DNA of 64,000 nucleotides from Halogranum gelatinilyticum (lineage in GTDB: Archaea > Halobacteriota > Halobacteria > Halobacteriales > Haloferacaceae). The notes under the pieces were generated by a model. It was given only the letters and a program-made list of their open reading frames with translations. It did not search any database and was not told where the DNA came from. Where the stretch lies: NCBI RefSeq assembly GCF_900103715.1, contig NZ_FNHL01000003.1, positions 372,001 to 436,000 of the forward strand, given 5' to 3'. This document shows, one piece after another, positions 1 to 7,705 of this stretch. Both the position numbers and the translations under genes were made by a program. Numbering within the stretch: position 1 is the stretch's first letter; each line of letters starts with the position of its first letter.

Positions 1-1
1 A

Positions 2-715
2 GCAATGTCGCACGTCGCCGTCAAGAGCCACGCCAACGGCGCGAAGAACCCGCACGCGCATCTCCGCTTCACCTGCACCGTCGACGACGCCGAGTCGGGC
101 ACCGTCGTCGCCGACCCGCTCACGCTCTATCACTGCTGTCCGACCTCCGACGGTGCGGCCGCGGTCTTCGTCGCCAGCGAGGAGGTCGCCCAGTCGTACG
201 ACGACAAGGTGAAGATCACCGGTGTCGGCGCGGCGAGCGACCGTGTGGGGCTGTTCCAACGGGACTCCTACACGTCGGTCCCGGCCTCGAAAGCCGCGGG
301 CGACGAGGCCTACGAGATGGCCGGAATCAGCCCAGGCGACCTCGACTTCGCGGAGGTCCACGACTGCTTCTCCATCGCCGAACTGCTCGCCTACGAGGAC
401 CTCGGCTTCTGCGAGCGTGGCGAGGCGGGTGACCTCGCGCTCTCGGGGACGACCGCTATCGACGGCGAGTTGCCAGTGAACACCTCCGGCGGCCTCAAGT
501 CGAAGGGCCACCCCATCGGCGCGACGGGTGCGGGCCAGGCCGTCGAGGCGTTCAAGCAGTTGACGGGCGGGGCGGGCGAGCGACAGCTGGACGACCCCCA
601 GCGCGGGCTGACGCACAACGTCGGCGGCAGCGGCGGCGCGGCCGTCGTCCACGTCTTCGAGCGCGAGGACGCGGAGCCTGCTGGGAGCACGGACGGCGCG
701 GAGGGCGGAGAATGA
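2..715 (+). CDS. Thiolase family protein, C-terminal part (cut by left edge)
   Basis: This is the C-terminal part of a thiolase-superfamily enzyme. The frame is open to the first base, so the true start and the N-terminal nucleophilic cysteine region lie outside the window. HDCF (359-370) and GHPIGATG (506-529) are the active-site loops that position the catalytic histidine. The last loop is NVGGSGG instead of the CxGxG of classical bacterial thiolases, which is the pattern of archaeal and SCPx-like thiolases. Such enzymes condense or cleave acyl-CoAs. The stop codon overlaps the start of the next gene (ATGA at 712-715), so the two are probably translationally coupled. In archaea, thiolase, DUF35 protein and HMG-CoA-synthase-fold protein are known to form one complex, and this gene order fits that. 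The acyl substrate cannot be read from the sequence. Confidence 0.85.
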   Translation, partial: AMSHVAVKSHANGAKNPHAHLRFTCTVDDAESGTVVADPLTLYHCCPTSDGAAAVFVASEEVAQSYDDKVKITGVGAASDRVGLFQRDSYTSVPASKAAGDEAYEMAGISPGDLDFAEVHDCFSIAELLAYEDLGFCERGEAGDLALSGTTAIDGELPVNTSGGLKSKGHPIGATGAGQAVEAFKQLTGGAGERQLDDPQRGLTHNVGGSGGAAVVHVFEREDAEPAGSTDGAEGGE

Positions 716-2154
716 CCGACGGGCGCGGCAGCGCGGTCGGTATCGCGGGTATCGGGGTCTACCTCCCGCGGGCCCGTATCGACGCCGAGACCGTCCGCGA
801 GGCGTGGGGGCAGTTCTCGGCTGCAGGGGTGCAGTCGAAGGCCGTCGCCGGTGCGGACGAGGACAGCCTGACCATGGCCGCCGACGCGGCCGAACGGGCA
901 CTCGACGCTGCCGGTGTCGACGCGACCGCTCTCGAACAGCTCGTGCTCGCGACGACGACCCCGCCGTTGGCCGAGGAGGACCCGACGGCGCGACTCGGCG
1001 AGTTCCTCGGTGTCGACGCCGCGACACCGCGTCGCTTCTTCACCGGCAGTACCCGCGCCGGGACGCAGGCACTCGGGACGGCCGAACCGGGCGAGACGCC
1101 CGCGCTCGTCGTCGCCGCCGACTGCCCGCGGGGGGAGCCGAACAGCCCCGAGGACCACGCCGCCGGTGCGGGAGCGGCGGCGTTCGTCCTGAGCGAGGCT
1201 GGAGCGGCGAAGTTCGTCGACCACGCCGAGTACGCCGTCGACTATCCGGGGACGCGGTTCCGTAGACAGGGGAGCGAGCGGGTCGAAGGTCTCGGCGTGA
1301 GTGCCTACGACCGCCAGGCGTTCGTCGAGTGCGTCGCGGGGGCGGTCAGCGGTCTCGACAGCGACCCCAATCCGTCCGCCGTCGCCCTCCAGGCACCGGA
1401 CGGCAAGCTGCCGTACCGCGTGACCGGCGCGCTCGGCGTCGACGCGGAGGCTATCTCCTCCGTCACACCGATCCACGAGTTCGGCGACCTCGGGGCGGCC
1501 AGCCCGCTCGTCGCGCTCGCGACGGCACTCGACGCTGGCCACGAGCGCGTGTTGACCGTCGGCTACGGGGGCGGCGCGGGTGCTGACGCGCTGGTCGTCG
1601 CCTGTGAGGCCGACGGCCCCGACGACTTCCCGCCCGTCGAAACGAGCGACACCGAGGGAGTACAGGTCAGCTACGCTGAGTATCTGCGACTCCGGGGCGA
1701 ACTCACCGGCGAGCCACCGGCGGGCGGCGGGGCCGCGGTCTCTGTGCCCTCGTGGCGACGGACGCACGAGGCGCGGTACCGCCTCGTCGCGGGCAAGTGC
1801 GCCGAGTGCGGCGCGCTCACCTTCCCGCCGGAGGGTGCCTGTCGCGCGTGCCACGCGCTCGACGAGTTCGAGCGCGTCGAGTTGCCCCGAGAGGGAGAGA
1901 TAGAGACGGTGACGACCGTCTCGCCCGGTGGCGCGCCGCCGGAGTTCGCGCAGTTCGGCGCGCGCGGCGGCGACTTCGCGGTCGCGCTCGTCGCCTTCGA
2001 ACACGCGGGCGAGACGGTGAGTATGCCGCTACAGGTCGTCGACACCGACCCCGAGGCAGTCAGCGCGGGCGACGCTGTCGAGGCGACGAGACGGCGGATC
2101 TACACACAAGAGGGCGTGACGCGCTACGGGACCAAAGTCCGGCCGCTCGACTAA
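712..2154 (+). CDS. HMG-CoA-synthase-like protein fused to a DUF35 zinc-ribbon/OB domain
   Basis: A 480-residue fusion. Residues 1-320 have the thiolase-fold pattern of archaeal HMG-CoA synthase (GIAGIGVYLPRARI at the N-terminus; GDLGAASPL and a glycine-rich VGYGGGAGADAL late). Residues about 345-480 are a DUF35 unit with a zinc ribbon (C363, C366, C377, C380) and an OB-fold that in related complexes holds CoA. The motif RAGTQAL aligns with KAGTAGI of archaeal HMG-CoA synthase, but the catalytic Cys position is Thr114. The Glu position falls in the run TTT (T82) and the His position is Gln227. I therefore infer that the fold is kept but HMG-CoA synthesis is probably lost. It overlaps the thiolase gene by 4 nt and likely forms a complex with it, perhaps as a scaffold. 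Certainty is high for the domains and moderate for loss of activity. Confidence 0.8.
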   Translation: MTDGRGSAVGIAGIGVYLPRARIDAETVREAWGQFSAAGVQSKAVAGADEDSLTMAADAAERALDAAGVDATALEQLVLATTTPPLAEEDPTARLGEFLGVDAATPRRFFTGSTRAGTQALGTAEPGETPALVVAADCPRGEPNSPEDHAAGAGAAAFVLSEAGAAKFVDHAEYAVDYPGTRFRRQGSERVEGLGVSAYDRQAFVECVAGAVSGLDSDPNPSAVALQAPDGKLPYRVTGALGVDAEAISSVTPIHEFGDLGAASPLVALATALDAGHERVLTVGYGGGAGADALVVACEADGPDDFPPVETSDTEGVQVSYAEYLRLRGELTGEPPAGGGAAVSVPSWRRTHEARYRLVAGKCAECGALTFPPEGACRACHALDEFERVELPREGEIETVTTVSPGGAPPEFAQFGARGGDFAVALVAFEHAGETVSMPLQVVDTDPEAVSAGDAVEATRRRIYTQEGVTRYGTKVRPLD

Positions 2155-2168
2155 TTCGGCCAGTTTGA

Positions 2169-2576
2169 CTACTCGGAGAACCGCGCCAGCGACTCGCCCG
2201 CTTCCAGCGCGAGCAGTCGGCGTTTGAGGTCGGTCCCGGCCTCCGCGGAGAAGCCGCCGAGACCGTCGGCGGCGACGACGCGGTGACAGGGAACGACGAT
2301 GGGGACGGGGTTGGCTCCGCAGGCCTGCCCGACCGCCTGCGCCGAACTGCCGAGGTCGGCCGCGAGGTCGCCGTAGGTGCGCGTCTCGCCGTACGGAATC
2401 GCGGACATCAGCCGCATCACGTCGCCGAGGAGACCGTCGGGATAGTCGACGGGTACGTCGAACGCTTGCAGCTCACCGCGGCCGTAGGCGGCGAGTCGCG
2501 CCCGTAGCTCGTCTTCGTCGACGTCGAGATACGACTCGTCGAGACTCATCTCCGAGTCGAGCATATCGAAGCGCAT
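2169..2576 (-). CDS. ogt: Methylated-DNA--[protein]-cysteine S-methyltransferase
   Basis: A 135-residue DNA-repair protein that would transfer alkyl groups from O6-alkylguanine to its own cysteine. The active-site motif PCHRV carries the acceptor C97, and PYGETRTYGDLA (residues 61-72) is the DNA-binding helix region of the family. The protein is the Ada-C/Ogt core with little N-terminal domain, as in short archaeal versions. The usual RAVG of the recognition helix reads QAVG here (Q80), so the arginine finger that flips the base in characterised members is replaced. A second Met at residue 5 is an alternative start. The gene converges on the HMGCS-like gene with a 14-nt gap and lies in no clear operon. 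Confidence 0.9.
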   Translation of the reverse strand: MRFDMLDSEMSLDESYLDVDEDELRARLAAYGRGELQAFDVPVDYPDGLLGDVMRLMSAIPYGETRTYGDLAADLGSSAQAVGQACGANPVPIVVPCHRVVAADGLGGFSAEAGTDLKRRLLALEAGESLARFSE

Positions 2577-2636
2577 GGGACGCTGTAGGCGAGCGGGGGA
2601 TATGTAGCCCGCTGGTGTCGGGTAGCGAACTTCTGA

Positions 2637-3023
2637 CTACCACTCGGGCAGCGGCTCGATGCGGAACACGTAGTCGTCGTAGGCCGCGTCGAGTCGTGTC
2701 GGCCCCTCCTCCTCGGTGTGGCGGTGACAGAGGAGCGCGGCCGCCTCAACGGGGTCGTTGCTGGTCTCTTCGAGGTAGCGTTCGAGGACGACGAACGTCG
2801 CCGGTTCCGAACAGCCGCGGCGACGGCAGACCGGACGCTCGTCGGCCACGGGTTCGACCGCCTCGACGCCCAACTCCTCCTCGGACTCGTCGTCCAGCTC
2901 TTCGTCGAGCGATTCGGGTTCGGACTCGTCGAGCCGGTCCAGTGCTGTTTCGAGTTCCCGGCGTCGCTGGCGACGCTCTGCCTGCCGTGCCTGTTCGACT
3001 CGTCCGCGCTTCGTGTCGGCCAT
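2637..3023 (-). CDS. Conserved haloarchaeal hypothetical protein with Cys/His cluster
   Basis: A 128-residue protein. I chose the start MADTKRG because the frame further upstream crosses the promoter of the divergent dehydrogenase gene. The N-terminal third is charged and helical (arginine- and glutamate-rich, likely coiled coil), followed by a very acidic stretch of Glu, Asp and Ser. The C-terminal part has CRRRGCSEPA followed about 35 residues later by LCHRHTE, a set of Cys and His that could hold one zinc. The C-terminus ends in FRIEPLPEW. I do not recognise a named family. It is divergent from the 3-hydroxyacyl-CoA dehydrogenase gene, with about 93 nt between the starts. Confidence 0.7.
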   Translation of the reverse strand: MADTKRGRVEQARQAERRQRRRELETALDRLDESEPESLDEELDDESEEELGVEAVEPVADERPVCRRRGCSEPATFVVLERYLEETSNDPVEAAALLCHRHTEEEGPTRLDAAYDDYVFRIEPLPEW

Positions 3024-3116
3024 ACCCGTAAGACGCGGGAGGACGGGATAACACTGTGCCGCGCTCGACATCTCACGAAGAGAATGATTTACCTCCCCTG
3101 CGGCGAGCGTTTCTTC

Positions 3117-4001
3117 ATGAACGTTTGTGTGCTTGGTGCGGGCACGATGGGCCACGGCATCGCCCAGGTGAGCGCGATGGGTGGCCACGACGTGGTCCTC
3201 CGCGACATCAACCAGAACATCGTCGACGAGGGGCTAGAGCACATCCGCGAGAACCTCCAGGGCGGCGTCGACCGCGACAAGGTGACCGAGAGCGAGCGCG
3301 ACGCCGCACTCGACCGTATCGAGGGGACGACGGACCTCGCTGCGGCCGTCGCCGACGCGGACCTCCTCGTCGAGGCAGTCCCCGAGGACGAGGAACTGAA
3401 ACAGAAGGTGCTCGCGGAGGCCGAAGGGCACGCCCCCGCCGACTGCGTCGTCGCCAGCAACACCTCCTCCATCTCGGTGACGGGCATCGCGAGCGCGCTC
3501 TCGGACCCCTCGCGGGCCGTCGGCCTGCACTTCTTCAACCCCGTGCACATCATGGGGCTGGTCGAAGTCGTCGTCGCCGAACAGACAAGCGACGCGACGA
3601 GGGAGTTCGCCGAGGTGTTCGTCGAGAGCGTCGGCAAGACCGCCGTCGTCGTCGAGGACTCCCCCGGCTTTGCGACCTCGCGGCTCGGCGTCGCACTCGG
3701 CGTCGAGGCGATGCGGATGGTCCAGGAGGGCGTCGCCAGCCCCCGCGACATCGACGCGGCGATGGAACTCGGCTACAACCATCCGATGGGTCCTATTGAA
3801 CTCGGCGACGTGGTCGGACTCGACGTCCGTCTGGGCATCCTCGAACACCTTCGAGAAGAGCTCGGCGAGCGGTTCCGGCCGCCGACGATACTGCGAAAGA
3901 AGGTCCGGGCGGGGAAGCTGGGTAAGAAGTCGGGCGAAGGATTCTACGTCTGGGAGGACGGCGAGATCGTCGGTGTCTCTGGAGAGGTGGAGGATGAGTA
4001 A
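3117..4001 (+). CDS. 3-hydroxyacyl-CoA dehydrogenase family protein
   Basis: A 294-residue NAD-dependent dehydrogenase that oxidises 3-hydroxyacyl-CoA to 3-oxoacyl-CoA (or the reverse) in fatty-acid or hydroxybutyryl metabolism. The protein opens with the Rossmann motif GAGTMGHGIAQ, which fixes the start at MNVCVLG. Longer upstream reading frame is rejected because it reads through the divergent promoter. The catalytic histidine lies in HFFNPVHIM, and NHPMGPIEL is the conserved substrate-side motif of the C-terminal domain. The length matches bacterial 3-hydroxybutyryl-CoA dehydrogenases (about 280-290 residues). It overlaps the enoyl-CoA hydratase gene by 8 nt, so the pair forms a beta-oxidation module. 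Chain-length specificity cannot be read. Confidence 0.92.
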   Translation: MNVCVLGAGTMGHGIAQVSAMGGHDVVLRDINQNIVDEGLEHIRENLQGGVDRDKVTESERDAALDRIEGTTDLAAAVADADLLVEAVPEDEELKQKVLAEAEGHAPADCVVASNTSSISVTGIASALSDPSRAVGLHFFNPVHIMGLVEVVVAEQTSDATREFAEVFVESVGKTAVVVEDSPGFATSRLGVALGVEAMRMVQEGVASPRDIDAAMELGYNHPMGPIELGDVVGLDVRLGILEHLREELGERFRPPTILRKKVRAGKLGKKSGEGFYVWEDGEIVGVSGEVEDE

Positions 4002-4824
4002 CGACGACAGCTCATCGGTCCTCGATGTCGCCGCCGGCTGCGACCTCGTTCGCGTCGAAATCGACGCGCGCGCCGAGTACGTCGCCACTGTCACTATCGA
4101 CCGGCCGGAGGCCCGCAACGCGCTGAACGGCCAGATTCGCGACGAACTGAAGCGCGTCTTCGCGGCCGTCGCAGACGACGAGTCGGTTCGGGTGGTCGTC
4201 CTCACCGGAGCCGACGAGGCGAAGGCGTTCGTCGCCGGAGCGGACGTGAAAGAGCTGCGCGAGCGCGGCGTCGTCGAACAGCGCGAGGCGAGCGAGCGGC
4301 CGCGGGTCTACGAGGCCGTCGCCGACTGTCCCAAGCCGGTCATCGCGCGGGTCAACGGCCACGCCCTCGGCGGCGGCTGCGAACTCGCGCAGGCCTGCGA
4401 CGTCCGCATCGCCCGCGCAGACGCCAAACTGGGCCAACCCGAGATCAACCTCGGGCTGATTCCCGGCGGCGGCGGCACGCAACGGCTGACCCGTCTCGTC
4501 GGCCCGGGGCAGGCGATGCGGCTCGTGCTCTCGGGGGAACTCGTCGACGCGACAGAGGCGGCCGACATCGGTCTCGTCGAGGAGGCGGTCGCGCCCGACG
4601 AGTTGGACGCGCGCGTCGACGACCTCGCCAGAAAGATGGCGTCGAAGAGTCCGCTCGCGCTCCAGCGGGCGAAGGAGGCGGTGCAGGCGGCCTCGCGGCT
4701 GGACCTCGATGCGGGTCTCGACTACGAGAAGGAGCTGTTCGTCGGCCTGTTCGCGACCGAAGACAAGAACGAGGGCATCGACGCGTTCTTCGAGGACAGA
4801 GCTCCCGAGTGGCAGGGACGCTGA
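3994..4824 (+). CDS. Enoyl-CoA hydratase/isomerase family protein
   Basis: A 276-residue crotonase-fold enzyme that hydrates 2-enoyl-CoA to 3-hydroxyacyl-CoA. The oxyanion-hole segment AGADVKEL and the signature ALGGGCELAQACD followed by GQPEINLGLIPGGGG are complete. Both catalytic glutamates of true hydratases are present (GCELA and QPEIN). The start at 3994 lies inside the end of the dehydrogenase gene (8-nt overlap), which indicates translational coupling and a shared pathway. About 20 extra residues precede the crotonase core. Confidence 0.92.
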   Translation: MSNDDSSSVLDVAAGCDLVRVEIDARAEYVATVTIDRPEARNALNGQIRDELKRVFAAVADDESVRVVVLTGADEAKAFVAGADVKELRERGVVEQREASERPRVYEAVADCPKPVIARVNGHALGGGCELAQACDVRIARADAKLGQPEINLGLIPGGGGTQRLTRLVGPGQAMRLVLSGELVDATEAADIGLVEEAVAPDELDARVDDLARKMASKSPLALQRAKEAVQAASRLDLDAGLDYEKELFVGLFATEDKNEGIDAFFEDRAPEWQGR

Positions 4825-4884
4825 GTACGAAAGCCCGCACCGCCGTCGACGTGTCAGAGGCGTCGTCGACGGCAGCCCGGACAG

Positions 4885-4909
4885 TATATCTATATATTTT
4901 CCAGATATA
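4885..4909 (+). promoter_or_regulatory. AT-rich promoter region with perfect 7-bp inverted repeat
   Basis: TATATCT (4885-4891) and AGATATA (4903-4909) form a perfect inverted repeat with an 11-nt spacer that itself contains TATATTTT. The element is the only AT-rich stretch before the DUF2391 gene, which starts 60 nt further on. It probably combines a TATA box with a regulator site. Confidence 0.45.
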
Positions 4910-4968
4910 TCAACGCGGCGGCTACCACAGCGCGTACCCTTTTGTCGGTGGCTCCCAGAGCGAACGAC

Positions 4969-5580
4969 ATGAGCAGGGGAGAGCAGTCGACGGCCGACGA
5001 GACGTCGTCCGGAGCCGACGGGCCACGAGAGCGGCCGCGAGTCGACGACCTGCTCGACGAACTCGAACTCTTGGAGCAGCAGGTCCGAGCCCCCGAGGCC
5101 AAGGCACAGCTGGCGGAGACGATGCGGCTGGCCCGACGCCTCGACATCGACACGCGCGGGACCTTCGGCAACGTCGTTACGGGCGGCTTCGACCGGACCG
5201 ACGCTGCCGAGGCACTCGTCGGCAGCGTCGTCTTCGGCATCCCGATGCTCGTCGAGAGCGGAACGCTGGAGGTCGGTTCGTTCGTCGCCGGCAACGTCGC
5301 CTATCTCGTTGGGACGCTCGCGTTCACCGTCGTGCTCGTCCACGGGCTCATCTACGTCGCCGACTTCCAGGAGGTCGAGGTGGTCAACCCGGTCCTCGGC
5401 CTCGTCCCGCGCCGCATGGTCGGCGTGCTCTCCATCTCGGCGGCGACGGCGACGGCGTTGATGACGGTCTGGGGCCGCGTCGACTGGTCGACGCCGTGGG
5501 TCGCTGCCTGCCAGGTGAGCGTCTGTTTCGTCGCGATGGCCATCGGTGCGGCACTCGGTGACATCCTCCCCGGAAGCTAG
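4969..5580 (+). CDS. DUF2391 family integral membrane protein
   Basis: A 203-residue membrane protein. The first 90 or so residues are cytoplasmic and highly charged, with a short helical segment (LDELELLEQQVR). They are followed by about four hydrophobic helices from residue 85 onward, with a conserved TRGTFGN at the membrane entry. The pattern matches what I remember as DUF2391, whose function is unknown. The start MSRGEQ is preferred over an upstream Met nine codons earlier because it is closer to the family's N-terminus, and the difference is not certain. The gene stands alone behind an AT-rich inverted repeat. Confidence 0.75.
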   Translation: MSRGEQSTADETSSGADGPRERPRVDDLLDELELLEQQVRAPEAKAQLAETMRLARRLDIDTRGTFGNVVTGGFDRTDAAEALVGSVVFGIPMLVESGTLEVGSFVAGNVAYLVGTLAFTVVLVHGLIYVADFQEVEVVNPVLGLVPRRMVGVLSISAATATALMTVWGRVDWSTPWVAACQVSVCFVAMAIGAALGDILPGS

Positions 5581-5643
5581 CCCCACATCTCAACGAACCG
5601 GCCATACGGCTTATCTACGAGTCGCTGGTAGTCCCGAAGGAGC

Positions 5644-6282
5644 ATGACCACACGTCGGAGCGTACTCGCTGGGGTTCCCGGACTGCTTGCACTGAGCAGC
5701 GGCTGTGCGGGTCTCGGCGGGTCGGACGCGCTGACCTTCGAAGCGTCGACGGCTAGAACCGAAGCGAGCGTGGCCTCGGAGGCGAACTACGAACTCGACG
5801 GCGTCGAGGACCTCACCATCGAGCGTGAGTTCGCAGGCCAGACGGCCACGGCGATCAACCGCGTCGCGACGTACGAGAAATCGCTGTCGATTCCGCTCGT
5901 CGGGTCGGCGCGGCTGGGTGTCTTCGCCGCCATCGCCACCCCGGCCATCGAGATCGCGGGCGAGACGTTCAACCCCGTCGGTGACTACGACAACGACCAG
6001 CTCGTCCAGTTGCTTCAGAGCAACTACGAGGGGATCAGCAACGCCCAGGAGGTCTCCTCGCAGACCGTCGCCGTCCTCGGAACGGACACGTCCGTGACGA
6101 AGTTCCGGGCGACGGCGGACTTCAACGGGCAGGACGTCGACGTCAACATCCACGTCACGAAGGTCCGCAGCGGCGCGGACTTCGTGGCCTGTTTCGGCGT
6201 CTATCCGAGACGGCTGGACGAACAGGAGAACGTGCTGTCGATGATGACAGCGATGCAGCATCCGGTCGAGTCCAGTAGCTGA
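5644..6282 (+). CDS. DUF6517-type lipoprotein
   Basis: A 212-residue secreted lipoprotein. The N-terminus has the twin-arginine pattern TTRRSVLAG, a hydrophobic stretch, and a lipobox ending at C21 (LSSGC). It is therefore probably exported by Tat and anchored by a lipid on the outer face. The mature part is mostly beta-strand, with no Cys after the lipobox except one near the end (VACFGVY). It resembles the haloarchaeal family I know as DUF6517; its function is unknown. A TATA-like TTATCT lies about 32 nt upstream, consistent with a leaderless message. Confidence 0.8.
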   Translation: MTTRRSVLAGVPGLLALSSGCAGLGGSDALTFEASTARTEASVASEANYELDGVEDLTIEREFAGQTATAINRVATYEKSLSIPLVGSARLGVFAAIATPAIEIAGETFNPVGDYDNDQLVQLLQSNYEGISNAQEVSSQTVAVLGTDTSVTKFRATADFNGQDVDVNIHVTKVRSGADFVACFGVYPRRLDEQENVLSMMTAMQHPVESSS

Positions 6283-6323
6283 CGCCGGCAACGCTTTTCT
6301 CTCCGGGCCGCAAGCGCGATGAC

Positions 6324-6485
6324 ATGAACGCCGAACTCGTCGCAGGCGGGCTCCTCACCGGACTCGGTGTCGTCGGCTACCTCGTCGGTGCCGTCGCGCC
6401 GTATCCCGGACGCGCCTTCTCGTTGAGCGGCGTGATGGTCGGTATCACGCTCTTGGCCATCGGCTACGGGAGAGCCGGAGTATGA
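6324..6485 (+). CDS. Small membrane protein (53 aa) overlapping corA
   Basis: A 53-residue protein with two hydrophobic helices (residues about 5-25 and 32-49) separated by a short PYPGRAFS turn. It is supported by its position: its stop codon overlaps the start codon of corA by 4 nt (ATGA at 6482-6485), a typical coupled arrangement. It could be a small accessory subunit of the magnesium channel, but that is inference. I do not recognise the family. Confidence 0.65.
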   Translation: MNAELVAGGLLTGLGVVGYLVGAVAPYPGRAFSLSGVMVGITLLAIGYGRAGV

Positions 6486-7459
6486 CCCAGGCCATCGTCT
6501 ACACCGCCGACGGCATCGACCGCTACGACGACCTCGAACGCGCCAAGCGGGCTGCCGGGACGACGTGGGTCCGCGCCGAGACCGACGACCACGACGAACT
6601 CCAGCGCGTGGCGGACGTCTTCGGCATCCATCCGCTCTCTGTCGAGGACATCCACCGTGACGTCCGACCGAAGACCGAGCTGTTCCCGAACCACACTTTT
6701 GTCCTCGTGAAGACGGCCTCGCTGCGCCGCGGAGAGACGACGTTCGACGAAGAGCTTCGCACCAAGCAGGTCGGACTGTTCATCGGGTCGGACTGGCTCG
6801 TCACGCTCTCGGTCTCGGAGATGCCCGCGGTCGAGGTGGTCTGGGACAACATCGAAAACGGCGAGTCGCGCGCCCGGCGGTTCGGGCCGGACTTCGCGGC
6901 CTACCGCGTCGTCGACCGCGTCGTCGACGACTACTATCTGCTGCTCGACGACGTGGAGACGACCATCGAGGCCATCGAGGACGGCATCCTCGGCGGTCCC
7001 GACCAGACGATCCTCGAAGCGCTGAACGCGGTCCGTCGCGACCTGCTCTCGTTTCGGAAGGTCGTCTGGCCGACCCGCGAGGCGGTCAACGTCCTCGCTC
7101 GCGGCGACCCCGACGAGGTGCGCGACGCGACCGAGAAATACTACCGCGACGTTTACGACCATCTCGTCCAGCTGGCCGACCTCACGGAGACCTACCGCGA
7201 CCTCGCCCGTGGTGCACGGGACATCTACCAGAACGCCGTCGCCCAGTCGACCAACGAGGTGATGAAGACACTGACCGTCGTCGCCACCGTCATCCTGCCG
7301 CTGACGCTCGTCGTCGGCGTCTTCGGGATGAACTTCTCGGGCGGTCCGTTCAATATGCCCGAGCTGGGCTGGACGTACGGCTATCCGGCGATCATGCTTG
7401 GCATGGCGGCAGTCTCGTTCGTCTTGCTCGTCTACTTCCGACGGGAAGGCTGGCTCTGA
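6482..7459 (+). CDS. corA: CorA-family magnesium/cobalt channel
   Basis: A 325-residue CorA protein. The large N-terminal cytoplasmic alpha/beta domain (to about residue 255) is followed by two transmembrane helices at the C-terminus. The diagnostic GMN motif (FGMNFSGG) closes the first helix, and the protein ends on a short positively charged tail (YFRREGWL), as in the family. It should form a pentameric channel for Mg2+ and possibly Co2+ or Ni2+. It is translationally coupled to the 53-residue membrane protein upstream. Confidence 0.93.
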   Translation: MTQAIVYTADGIDRYDDLERAKRAAGTTWVRAETDDHDELQRVADVFGIHPLSVEDIHRDVRPKTELFPNHTFVLVKTASLRRGETTFDEELRTKQVGLFIGSDWLVTLSVSEMPAVEVVWDNIENGESRARRFGPDFAAYRVVDRVVDDYYLLLDDVETTIEAIEDGILGGPDQTILEALNAVRRDLLSFRKVVWPTREAVNVLARGDPDEVRDATEKYYRDVYDHLVQLADLTETYRDLARGARDIYQNAVAQSTNEVMKTLTVVATVILPLTLVVGVFGMNFSGGPFNMPELGWTYGYPAIMLGMAAVSFVLLVYFRREGWL

Positions 7460-7572
7460 ACCAGGAGCAACCGTTATATGTGTAGAATCGTTCTCTTTGC
7501 GGAACCGTTAAGTTACTCAACAACACGCACGTCGTAGCCGGTTTCCACCCCGAGATGGCGGCAAAGAGCGTT

Positions 7573-7620
7573 CTATCGCTTGGTTTACGGCGACACACAT
7601 CAGCGATAGCTTTATATACT
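7573..7620 (+). promoter_or_regulatory. tfb promoter with inverted repeat abutting TATA box
   Basis: A clear TATA box (TTTATATACT, 7611-7620) lies 86-95 nt before the TFB start. Directly upstream is a perfect 8-bp inverted repeat, CTATCGCT (7573-7580) and AGCGATAG (7602-7609), 21-nt spacer. The right arm sits exactly where the BRE would be, so a bound protein would compete with TFB. Autoregulation is possible but unproven. Confidence 0.55.
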
Positions 7621-7705
7621 TTTCGCGCTTACTACTGGTAACGGACGGTACCCGGGATATCTGTCTTTTCCCCCTCCCGACGAGGCAGTCGTCCGCCCAC
7701 CCATC

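Noticed and set aside
7555-7641. 28-codon frame just before the tfb promoter
   Set aside because: It runs through the TATA box of tfb and has no RBS or family support.
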